Source: JANYJJ01 sp038241115 (GTDB lineage Bacteria > Pseudomonadota > Gammaproteobacteria > Burkholderiales > Burkholderiaceae_C). From it: 5,275 bases of DNA. Below, in pieces: positions 1 through 5,275 of the stretch. Location: NCBI GenBank assembly GCA_038241115.1, contig JBBRGA010000186.1, positions 1 through 5,275 on the forward strand, in the 5' to 3' direction. Numbering within the stretch: the first letter of the stretch is position 1; every line of letters starts with the position of its first letter. Under the pieces are notes generated by a model. That model had not been told where the DNA came from. It made no database searches and saw only the letters and a program-made list of their open reading frames with translations. Position numbers and translations under genes: made by a program.

Positions 1-1
1 C

Positions 2-385
2 CTGGGCGTGTCGCTGGACGATGCGCTTGACAACCTGGGGCGCCGGGTGCCACTGCAATCCATCACCCTGACGGTGTCGGCCATGCGCATCGCGTCTGAG
101 ACTGGCGGGCAGCTGGCTGAAACCCTTGAGCGCGCATCGCAAACGCTGCGCACCAAGCTGGCCATGGAGGGGAAGATTCGCGCCCTCACATCGCAGGGCA
201 AGTTGCAAGCGCTGGTGGTGGGTGCCTTGCCCCTGGTCTTGCTTTTCGTGCTGCACAAGATGGAGCCCGAAGCCATGGGCTTGATGTTCACCACGCCGAT
301 GGGCCATGCCACTTTGGCGGTGATTGCGCTGCTCGAGATTTTCGGAATTCTGATCATCCGAAAAATTGTCGCCATCGACGTTTAA
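2..385 (+). CDS. tadB: TadB C-terminal fragment, Tad pilus inner-membrane platform protein (5' end outside window)
   Basis: The frame is open from the left edge, so the start codon lies upstream; 127 residues and a TAA stop are visible. What is seen: the C-terminal half of a type II secretion F (T2SSF/GspF-like) domain, with an amphipathic block containing ALRIASETGG-like text (here SAMRIASETGGQLAETLE). A basic linker with KIRALTSQGKLQAL follows, then two hydrophobic segments, roughly ALVVGALPLVLLFVL and ATLAVIALLEIFGILII, and a short basic tail. The ETGG(x)LAE and IRALTxxGxLxA patterns are typical of TadB. Family knowledge: TadB and TadC sit in the inner membrane and form the platform on which the TadA ATPase acts to assemble Flp pili. 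The gene ends 16 bases before tadC, in the usual tadB-tadC order. A GTG at 8 is an internal valine codon and not the start, because conserved domain sequence should extend further upstream. Confidence 0.9.
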   Translation: MGVSLDDALDNLGRRVPLQSITLTVSAMRIASETGGQLAETLERASQTLRTKLAMEGKIRALTSQGKLQALVVGALPLVLLFVLHKMEPEAMGLMFTTPMGHATLAVIALLEIFGILIIRKIVAIDV

Positions 386-401
386 AGGCATTGCTTGAGC
401 C

Positions 402-1292
402 ATGAGCATGAACAGTCTTCAGTGGGTTCCTTTCGCCAGCGCCGCCGCCCTTGGTCTGTCGGTCGCGGGATTGTTTTACTGGTTGGTCAGCAGCTTCGCC
501 GCCGTGCCGTCAGAAGACCGCAGCTACGCCGACCGGCCGCCGCTGGGCTTTCGCATCGTGTGGTGGCCCATACGTTGGACAGCGCATTTGTTGAAGCCGC
601 TGATGCCGCAAAAGCAGCAGGCGGCGACGCTTGTGAAACTGCGTTTGGCAGGTTTGGACTACGCGGTGGCGGCCGATCAGTTCACCGCCGCGCGGGTGAT
701 CTTGGCGGTACTGAGCGCCGCGTTTTTGTACTGGCTGCTGTTGTCGTTCGATCGCCCCGTGCAGTGGTGGCCGTTGCTGGCCGCCGCCGCCGGATATTCA
801 TTCCCAGCCATTTGGCTGCGTGACCGCATTCAGGTGCGTCGCCGCGACACGCTCAAAACCCTGCCCTTCTTCCTAGACCTCATCACGCTGTGCGTGGAGG
901 CGGGTTTGAACTTGACGGGCGCCTTGACACAGTCGGTAGCCAAAGGCCCGGCAGGCCCGCTGCGCGACGAAATCTCGCGCGTTCTGCGCGATGTGCGTGC
1001 GGGCCGCTCACGCAGTGACGCCATGCGCACCATGGCGGACCGCATGAACGAGCCGTCGATCACCAACTTCATCTCGGCCCTCATCCAAGCTGAAAACATG
1101 GGCATGAATCTGGGCCCGATCATGCGAGCGCAGTCTGAGCAGCGGCGCGCAGAACGCTTCGCGCGGGCCGAAAAATTAGCAATGGAGGCACCCGTCAAGC
1201 TGCTGCTGCCGTTGATTGCGTTCATCTTTCCGTGCACCTTCGTTGTGTTGGGCTTCCCCATTGCAATGAAGTTCATTCGCATGGGCATGTGA
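402..1292 (+). CDS. tadC: TadC, Tad pilus inner-membrane platform protein (T2SSF family)
   Basis: This is a complete 296-residue gene, the usual length for TadC. Hydrophobic segments lie at about residues 11-33, 96-115, 122-138 and 265-286. The T2SSF domain spans about 154-286: LPFFLDLITLCVEAGLNLTGAL, then a charged helical region with RDVRAGRSRSDAM, then SFISALIQAE-like text (NFISALIQAENMGMNLGPIM), the basic helix QSEQRRAERFARAEKLAMEAPVK, and a closing membrane helix with LPLIAFIFPCTFVVL. The EAGLNL and APVKLLLPLIxFIFP signatures are characteristic of TadC as opposed to TadB. Role from family knowledge: it pairs with TadB in the inner membrane to transmit the TadA ATPase motion to pilin assembly. 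The start is ambiguous between ATG 402 and ATG 408; no strong Shine-Dalgarno decides it (only AAAGG at 384-388, rather far upstream). It sits 16 bases after tadB and one base before the next gene, so co-transcription is likely. Confidence 0.93.
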   Translation: MSMNSLQWVPFASAAALGLSVAGLFYWLVSSFAAVPSEDRSYADRPPLGFRIVWWPIRWTAHLLKPLMPQKQQAATLVKLRLAGLDYAVAADQFTAARVILAVLSAAFLYWLLLSFDRPVQWWPLLAAAAGYSFPAIWLRDRIQVRRRDTLKTLPFFLDLITLCVEAGLNLTGALTQSVAKGPAGPLRDEISRVLRDVRAGRSRSDAMRTMADRMNEPSITNFISALIQAENMGMNLGPIMRAQSEQRRAERFARAEKLAMEAPVKLLLPLIAFIFPCTFVVLGFPIAMKFIRMGM

Positions 1293-1293
1293 A

Positions 1294-1674
1294 GTGCGTA
1301 CCCCGAGCCGCAACCCGGCGAACAGCCACCCTGCCCGGCCGCTGCTCATGCACCGCGCCCACAGCTTCAGCCAGCGTTTGCTGGGCTTGCTTGCGCGCCG
1401 CCCTTTGCAACCGTTTGAGGCGCTGTTCATCGTGCCTTGCAACAGCGTGCACACCGTGTTCATGACCTACGCCATCGACGTGGCGTTTGTGGACCGCGAC
1501 GGCGTGGTGCTCAAACTGGTGTGCGGCCTCAAACCCTACCGCGGCGCGGCCTGCTGGGGCGCGCACGGGGTGGTCGAGTTTGCGGCGGGGGCGGCGGCCG
1601 TTTGGGGGGTGGTGCAAGGAGCCACTTTGGCGATCAAACCCCAACTCCTCAATGAAGCTGAGGTCACCGTATGA
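1294..1674 (+). CDS. DUF192-family protein embedded in the tad operon
   Basis: This is a 126-residue protein. The DUF192 core covers about residues 24-115: SFSQRLLGLLARRPL near the N-terminus, then PCNSVHTVFMTYAIDVAFVD with the family's cysteine-(x)-VHT-F-M pattern (C49, H53, T54, M57). The turn DRDG (67-70) and the late VVEFAAGAA block (93-101) follow, then GVVQGATLAI. Family knowledge: DUF192 proteins are small beta-rich domains of unknown biochemical role, often exported. This copy shows no clear signal peptide, so a cytoplasmic location is inferred. The proposed GTG start follows the tadC stop by one base, which suggests translational coupling. An ATG at 1348 (residue 19) is the alternative start and would still keep the whole domain; neither has a convincing ribosome site. 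The 3' end overlaps the TadE gene start as ATGA. The operon position suggests a part in Tad biogenesis, but its function is unknown. Confidence 0.82.
   Translation: MRTPSRNPANSHPARPLLMHRAHSFSQRLLGLLARRPLQPFEALFIVPCNSVHTVFMTYAIDVAFVDRDGVVLKLVCGLKPYRGAACWGAHGVVEFAAGAAAVWGVVQGATLAIKPQLLNEAEVTV
1660..1664 (+). promoter_or_regulatory. Ribosome binding site of the TadE-like gene
   Basis: GAGGT lies six bases upstream of ATG 1671 and matches the core of the Shine-Dalgarno consensus. It sits inside the last codons of the DUF192 gene. Together with the four-base ATGA overlap (1671-1674), it supports the chosen start and coupled translation of the two genes. Confidence 0.65.
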
Positions 1675-2585
1675 AGCAACGCCACCAACTCCGTCAACGC
1701 CGTCAACGCCGTCAACGCGGAGCCAGCCTGGTCGAAGCCGCCATCGTCATCCCGTTGCTGCTGTTCATTTTTTTGGGTGTGCTGCAAACCGCGATGGTGT
1801 TTTACGCCAAGAGCAACCTCAACTACGCCACCTTCGAGGCCGCCCGCGCGGGCAGCGTCAACAACGCCGATATGGCCGCCATCACCGCGGCCTTCCAGAA
1901 AGCGCTGGTGCCCTATTACGGCGGCGGCAACACCACCGCTGAATTGACGGCCAAGCTGGCGCAAGTGGCACAAGACATCAACACCAATGGCGCCATGCGC
2001 ATTGAGATTTTGTCGCCCACCACAGAAAGCTTCAGCGACTTCAACAGCCCGGCACTGCAAGCCCAGATGAGGGTCACCGAGCTGGTGATCCCGAATGTGG
2101 CCCTGGACGAATTGAGCTGCCCGCGCGATGTGCCGGGTTGTAAATCTGACTCCAAGACCAACAGCAGCGGGCAGAGCTTGGCGGACGCCAACCTGCTGAA
2201 ATTGCGCATCACTTACGGCATACCGCAGACCAAGCAAATGCCTTTGGCGGGGCGGTTCTACACCTGGGCGCTGAAACAAACCGGCGCCGCTGGAGCGGAC
2301 GCGTTCAAGCTGGGTTTGATTCAAGCCAATCGCATTCCAGTGGTCACGCACACGACGCTGCGCATGCAGTCCAACGCTGTCAGGAACGCCGCCATGGTCA
2401 GCTCGCCGGGGCAGGGCAATGCGGGGGTGGCCACCGACCCTGGGCCGCTGGCCGGCGGCGGCGGTTTGCCCAGCTGCGCATGGTGGGACCCCAGCTGCGC
2501 CATTTGTTCCAGCGGTGCCACAGGGGACTGCGGCGGTGGGGGCGGTGGGGGAGGCGGCGGCACCTGCCCACCGGCCAATCGATAA
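1671..2585 (+). CDS. tadE: TadE-like pseudopilin with long Gly/Cys-rich C-terminal tail
   Basis: This is a 304-residue protein. Residues 1-16 form a strongly basic leader with three RQR units. RGASLVEAAIVIPLL (16-30) begins the TadE domain: G17 and E22 fit the prepilin peptidase pattern (cleavage after Gly, Glu at +5), and P28 lies inside the hydrophobic helix 23-46. AKSNLNYATFEAARAG (46-61) completes the TadE signature. Family knowledge: TadE is a minor pseudopilin processed by the Tad prepilin peptidase, held in the inner membrane with its C-terminus in the periplasm. The protein is about twice the size of a minimal TadE. The extra part includes a segment with C150 and C157 and a tail (about 248-304) with PSCA twice (267-270, 274-277), C279, C287, ten consecutive glycines (288-297) and C299. 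The start is fixed by GAGGT at 1660 and the ATGA overlap. No separate tadF or tadG follows before the RHS gene. Calling it a TadE paralogue with a fused tail would be equally consistent. Confidence 0.88.
   Translation: MKQRHQLRQRRQRRQRGASLVEAAIVIPLLLFIFLGVLQTAMVFYAKSNLNYATFEAARAGSVNNADMAAITAAFQKALVPYYGGGNTTAELTAKLAQVAQDINTNGAMRIEILSPTTESFSDFNSPALQAQMRVTELVIPNVALDELSCPRDVPGCKSDSKTNSSGQSLADANLLKLRITYGIPQTKQMPLAGRFYTWALKQTGAAGADAFKLGLIQANRIPVVTHTTLRMQSNAVRNAAMVSSPGQGNAGVATDPGPLAGGGGLPSCAWWDPSCAICSSGATGDCGGGGGGGGGGTCPPANR
1692..1718 (+). repeat. Three perfect 9-bp tandem repeats (CGTCAACGC) in the pseudopilin leader
   Basis: CGTCAACGC occurs three times without a mismatch, in frame, encoding RQR-RQR-RQR just before the prepilin peptidase glycine (G17). 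Copy-number change would alter the length and charge of the cytoplasmic leader by three residues per unit without breaking the frame. Confidence 0.95.
2532..2561 (+). repeat. Run of ten glycine codons (GGN) near the 3' end of the TadE-like gene
   Basis: Ten consecutive GGN codons (GGC, GGT, GGG and GGA mixed) lie between Cys codons 287 and 299. The codon mixture argues against a very recent single-codon slippage, but the purine/GC-rich tract is still likely to vary in length. It probably encodes a flexible linker near the end of the periplasmic tail. Confidence 0.9.
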
Positions 2586-2623
2586 ATCCATAAGTGAATA
2601 AGTTCATATAAGAGCCAACCAGC
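2586..2623 (+). other. AT-rich 38-bp spacer between the TadE-like gene and the RHS gene
   Basis: This is the only spacer longer than 16 bases in the window, and it is clearly richer in A/T than the genes on each side. It holds a -10-like TATAAG (2607-2612) but no recognisable -35 box at the right distance, and a minimal TGAA-N4-TTCA inverted repeat (2595-2606). There is no terminator-like hairpin with a T-tract, so read-through from the tad genes into the RHS gene is expected. A weak independent promoter cannot be excluded. Confidence 0.4.
2610..2614 (+). promoter_or_regulatory. Probable ribosome binding site of the RHS gene
   Basis: AAGAG lies nine bases before ATG 2624. It is a modest Shine-Dalgarno match at acceptable spacing. 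It supports this ATG as the start, since it is also the ATG that yields a complete signal peptide. Confidence 0.5.
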
Positions 2624-5275
2624 ATGACCACGCTCACTCATCGCCACCATTTGACCGGGCTCGAATCGTGGGCGCGTTGCATTGCGCCGACCTCATTGAC
2701 AACGCTGGCAAGCGGCTTGCTCATTGGGGTGTGCCTGAGCGCAAGCGCGCTGGCGCTTACCCTGAACAGCACCGACGCGACCTGCGATCCCAGCAGGCAA
2801 ATGTGTTCGAGAACGCAGGCTGCGTCGGCGTTTGGACCTTCCGCAGCGGTGGGTTCTGGTGCGGGTTCTGGTGCGAGTTCAGGCGCGAGTTCAGGTGCGG
2901 ACCCCGCAAGGTCTTCAAGCGCACTCGGCGGCGGTGCGTCCGGAAGTTGCTCACCGCCTCCGGGCGGCAACCCCAGCTGCGGCACGGCGGCAGGCCCGGC
3001 CACCACGTCGGCTGGCAGCGGTGCAGGCCTGCAAGTGGGTGCCGGCAACCCCATCAACCTCATCAGCGGCAACAAGTACCAAGTCGAGACCGATATGCCC
3101 GCCCTGCCCGGTGTGTTGGGTCTGGAGCTGAAACGTCACTACAACAGCATGTCCACCCACCCCGGACTGCTGGGAGCGAAATGGCGCATCAGCTACGAGG
3201 CCGTGTTGGTGGACTACGGCAGCCAGATTCAAATCATCCAGGCGGACGGCCGCCGGATTGACTTTCAGCGCGGCACCGGCGATCAGATCGCGCTGTGCAC
3301 GACCAGCCAGCCGTCCGATGGGCAGGTGCGCATCGAGGTGTCAGCGGGTGGGTCAGCGGGTGGGTCAGCGGTTGCGTCTGCGGTTGCGTCATCAGCAAAC
3401 CAAGGGCAGCGCAGTTACCACTGGCGCTGGCCCGATGGGCGCACTTTGACTTTCAGCGCTATTCCTGGTGCCGGTGCGGCTGGTTCTGCAAGTGCCGGCT
3501 ATCCACTGCAAAGCGTCACCGCCGCCAGCGGCGAACAACTCAGCCTGAGCTACAGCCCCAGCGGCGACCTGATGCAAGTGCGCGACCCACAGGGCCGCAA
3601 GCTGAACTTCATTTATGCAGGTGCTGCAGAGCTTAAAACCGGCATGCGCGGCAGGGCACTGAAGGCCATCGACACGCCGTTGGGGCGCATCGCCTACCTG
3701 CAGGACAGCATCGGGCGATTGATCGAGGTGGAAACCGAAGTCGCCCAGCACGCCGTGGTCTATCACTACGAAGACGCACGCAACGCGGGTTTGAAAACAA
3801 TGTTGACGGGCATCAGTCTTCGCAACTCTGCGCAAGGCGGGCGAGCGATTGAACAGCGCTTGAGTACGTATGTCTACAACACCCAGGGCATGGCGATTCT
3901 GAGCACCAGAGGGCTGCCTTTGCTGGACAACATTCAGAACAAAGAAGACAAACAAAACAGCGCACAACGCGGCATCGAGCAAATCCAGGTCGACTACGTG
4001 AGCAAGGCTTTGCCAATGGAGGGACCGCCGAATGCGCTCGGCCACGCAGTGCCGCGGCAAGTGGGCAAGACGGTGTTGACGAACAGCCTGGGGGCCAGGA
4101 CAGAAATATGGAGCGCAGTCATCGCCGGCCACTACCGCTTGATCGAGATGCGCGGCGCGGGTTGCGCCACCTGCGGGCCGACCAACCGTCGCTATGCGTA
4201 CAACGCGGCTGGGCAGCTGGTCAAGCAGGTGCTGCTGGATGACTTGGGCCGTGAATTGGAAAACCCCGGCGCCGTGGAGCTGACGCAATACGACGCGCAT
4301 GGGCGCATCAGCAAGGTCGGGACGCAAGCCCCTGATTCAAAGGGATCTAGAGCCACCGTGCGGTGGCACACGCGCTTTGAATACACCGACATCCGCTACG
4401 CCGATGGCAGCGTTGCGCTGGCTGCGAAACCCAGTTTGGTCGCACGGCCCAGCGTGATCGCTGGCAAGGAACACACCGTTGCAACGAGCTACAACGCGCT
4501 GGGGCAAGTGACCCAAATTGTGGAAGCTGGGTTCAGCCTGGTGGATGCCAACGCCAAGCCCAGCCCTGCAGGGGCACCGCTGATTCGCAGCACCGCGTAC
4601 AGCTACCAGGTGATCAACGGGCGCAGCGTGCTGGTGCAAGTCGACGGCCCGCTGCCCAATGGCCCCAAGGCCGATCCGTCGGACAGCGACATCACGCGGT
4701 TTGTGTGGGATGACAAGGGGCGTCAACTCATCAGCACCACAGAACCGGGCGGCCACACCAGCACGTTGCAGTACGACCCGAACACAGGCCTTATCGCCGC
4801 AGTGCAAAACGCCGAAGGCTTCAGCACCCGCTTCAGCCATGACGAGCTCGGCCGCGTGTCGGCCACCCGCAGCATCGGCCCGGGCTGGCTCAGACCCCTG
4901 GTTCACAGCGTCAAGCTGGATGCCTTGGGCCGCACACAAGAAATTTTCACAAGTAACAGCAACAGCAACAGCGACGGCAACGGCAACCGCGACAACTTAA
5001 AGCCGCAATCCCGCCAAGCGCACGACGTCGCAGGCCGCTTGCTGTGGAGCGCCAACGCACTGGGCGTGCTCCAGCGCAACCAATTCGACACAGAAGGCCA
5101 GTTGCTGCGGCAAGGCCGCTACACCAGCCGCATGGCCGTCGAGCAAAGCTACACCTACGACAGCCGCGGCCGAATCACCGGGGTGCAGGAAGGACGCAAC
5201 GTTGCGCAGGATTCCAATCCCGACAACGCGCCTGAAACACTGCGCATCCGCTACAACGCCAGCGGTCAACTGGAA
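2624..5275 (+). CDS. Exported RHS/YD-repeat protein with DUF6531-type domain (3' end outside window)
   Basis: One frame stays open for 884 codons from ATG 2624 to the right edge, so the protein is incomplete. Residues 1-44 look like a Sec signal peptide: a basic/His-rich n-region, a hydrophobic core (about 25-43) and an A-L-A site after residue 44. Residues 45-141 are a Gly/Ser/Ala/Pro linker with C54, C61, C109 and C119. GNPINLISGNKYQVETDM (141-158) to LKRHYNS (169-175) matches the DUF6531 entry of RHS proteins. YD-type repeats follow, e.g. YSPSGDLMQVRDPQGR (310-325), YNAAGQL (526-532), YDAHGR (556-561), YNALGQ (623-628), WDDKGR (695-700), HDELGR (739-744), LDALGR (765-770), HDVAGR (800-805), YDSRGR (845-850) and YNASGQLE at the edge. 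CATC (514-517) lies just before a YD unit, as in many proteobacterial RHS proteins. Family knowledge: YD repeats build a hollow shell that often encloses a C-terminal toxin or variable tip; that region is not visible. The signal peptide argues for export to the periplasm or surface and against a type VI secretion cargo. Confidence 0.92.
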   Translation, partial: MTTLTHRHHLTGLESWARCIAPTSLTTLASGLLIGVCLSASALALTLNSTDATCDPSRQMCSRTQAASAFGPSAAVGSGAGSGASSGASSGADPARSSSALGGGASGSCSPPPGGNPSCGTAAGPATTSAGSGAGLQVGAGNPINLISGNKYQVETDMPALPGVLGLELKRHYNSMSTHPGLLGAKWRISYEAVLVDYGSQIQIIQADGRRIDFQRGTGDQIALCTTSQPSDGQVRIEVSAGGSAGGSAVASAVASSANQGQRSYHWRWPDGRTLTFSAIPGAGAAGSASAGYPLQSVTAASGEQLSLSYSPSGDLMQVRDPQGRKLNFIYAGAAELKTGMRGRALKAIDTPLGRIAYLQDSIGRLIEVETEVAQHAVVYHYEDARNAGLKTMLTGISLRNSAQGGRAIEQRLSTYVYNTQGMAILSTRGLPLLDNIQNKEDKQNSAQRGIEQIQVDYVSKALPMEGPPNALGHAVPRQVGKTVLTNSLGARTEIWSAVIAGHYRLIEMRGAGCATCGPTNRRYAYNAAGQLVKQVLLDDLGRELENPGAVELTQYDAHGRISKVGTQAPDSKGSRATVRWHTRFEYTDIRYADGSVALAAKPSLVARPSVIAGKEHTVATSYNALGQVTQIVEAGFSLVDANAKPSPAGAPLIRSTAYSYQVINGRSVLVQVDGPLPNGPKADPSDSDITRFVWDDKGRQLISTTEPGGHTSTLQYDPNTGLIAAVQNAEGFSTRFSHDELGRVSATRSIGPGWLRPLVHSVKLDALGRTQEIFTSNSNSNSDGNGNRDNLKPQSRQAHDVAGRLLWSANALGVLQRNQFDTEGQLLRQGRYTSRMAVEQSYTYDSRGRITGVQEGRNVAQDSNPDNAPETLRIRYNASGQLE
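2852..2899 (+). repeat. Four 12-bp tandem units in the RHS N-terminal linker
   Basis: Four in-frame 12-bp units encode GSGA-GSGA-SSGA-SSGA (residues 77-92). The first two are identical (GGTTCTGGTGCG); the last two (AGTTCAGGCGCG and AGTTCAGGTGCG) differ from each other by one base. The array lies in the flexible segment between the signal peptide and the DUF6531-like domain. Confidence 0.92.
3341..3388 (+). repeat. Second array of four 12-bp tandem units inside the RHS shell N-terminal region
   Basis: Four in-frame 12-bp units encode SAGG-SAGG-SAVA-SAVA (residues 240-255). Units one and two are identical (TCAGCGGGTGGG); units three (TCAGCGGTTGCG) and four (TCTGCGGTTGCG) differ by one base. 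The array interrupts a predicted beta-rich stretch between VRIEV and YHWRWPDGR, so it probably forms a surface loop. Confidence 0.92.
4955..4996 (+). repeat. 6-bp tandem repeat (AACAGC) and degenerate copies within the YD-repeat region
   Basis: AACAGC occurs three times perfectly (4955-4972), followed by decayed copies GACGGC, AACGGC, AACCGC and GACAAC. Together they encode an Asn/Ser/Asp/Gly run (residues 778-791). It sits between the LDALGR and HDVAGR YD units, where a loop would tolerate extra residues. Confidence 0.88.

Noticed and set aside
1536..2591. Long antisense reading frame (351 codons) opposite the TadE-like gene
   Set aside because: It mirrors a GC-rich coding gene, gives a low-complexity Ala/Gly/Arg-rich product with no recognisable motif, and lies fully opposite the well-supported TadE-like gene and the end of the DUF192 gene.
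2584..2612. Independent sigma-70 promoter for the RHS gene (TATAAG at 2607-2612)
   Set aside because: There is no -35-like hexamer about 17 bases upstream (it would fall near 2584-2589), and the resulting leader would be only a few bases and lose most of the ribosome site. It is kept only as a remark under the spacer.
2720..2737. Possible lipoprotein signal (L-I-G-V-C around residues 33-37 of the RHS protein)
   Set aside because: The residue before Cys37 is Val, where a lipobox needs a small residue such as Gly, Ala or Ser, and the cysteine falls mid-way through the hydrophobic core. The ALA site at residues 42-44 fits signal peptidase I better.
2668..3261. Alternative + strand frame of 197 codons overlapping the RHS 5' end
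   Set aside because: Its product is Arg/Cys/Trp/Gln-rich and shapeless. The frame from ATG 2624 carries a signal peptide and the DUF6531-like motif over the same bases.
3392..4327. Antisense reading frame of 311 codons opposite the RHS gene
   Set aside because: It is a shadow of the RHS frame: His/Gln/Arg-rich translation with no domain signature, while the + strand frame shows clear YD repeats throughout.
4352..4367. 7-bp perfect inverted repeat (GCCACCG-TG-CGGTGGC), possible hairpin terminator
   Set aside because: It lies inside the open RHS frame, has a two-base gap as loop and no following T-tract. It is most likely chance in GC-rich coding DNA.
5000..5275. Claim of a C-terminal polymorphic toxin with immunity gene
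   Set aside because: The RHS C-terminus and anything downstream lie outside the window, so no toxin or immunity domain can be supported.

Overview
The window reads as a fragment of a GC-rich proteobacterial chromosome. A betaproteobacterium of the Burkholderiales, perhaps Comamonadaceae-like, is my best guess. That rests on the GC-rich coding style, the tad gene order and the kind of RHS protein present; no marker gene proves it. All genes supported here lie on the + strand and are tightly packed. No gene-free stretch reaches 300 bases, and I see no tRNA, rRNA, CRISPR array or insertion sequence.

Layout: (1) 2-385 is the 3' end of tadB, an inner-membrane platform protein of the Tad (tight adherence, Flp pilus) machine. 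(2) 402-1292 is tadC, its paralogous partner. (3) 1294-1674 is a small DUF192-family protein, one base after tadC. (4) 1671-2585 is a TadE-type pseudopilin that overlaps the DUF192 gene by ATGA and carries an unusually long Gly/Cys-rich C-terminal tail. (5) From 2624 to the window's right edge (5275) runs one uninterrupted reading frame of 884 codons with no stop. It encodes a Sec-signal-bearing RHS/YD-repeat protein with a DUF6531-type entry domain. Its C-terminal part, where RHS proteins usually carry a variable tip or toxin, lies outside the window.

Working together: TadB and TadC form the membrane platform on which the Tad ATPase would drive pilus assembly, and TadE is a minor pseudopilin of the same machine. 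The stop/start overlaps and 1-38 base gaps suggest one transcription unit into which a DUF192 gene and a large exported RHS gene have been placed. The notable point is this tad-RHS coupling: a signal-peptide-bearing RHS shell protein directly behind a pseudopilin. Both proteins have Gly-rich linkers and PSC-type cysteine motifs, and both genes contain several in-frame short tandem repeats. Whether the RHS protein is a client, tip adhesin or effector of the Tad machine is inference.
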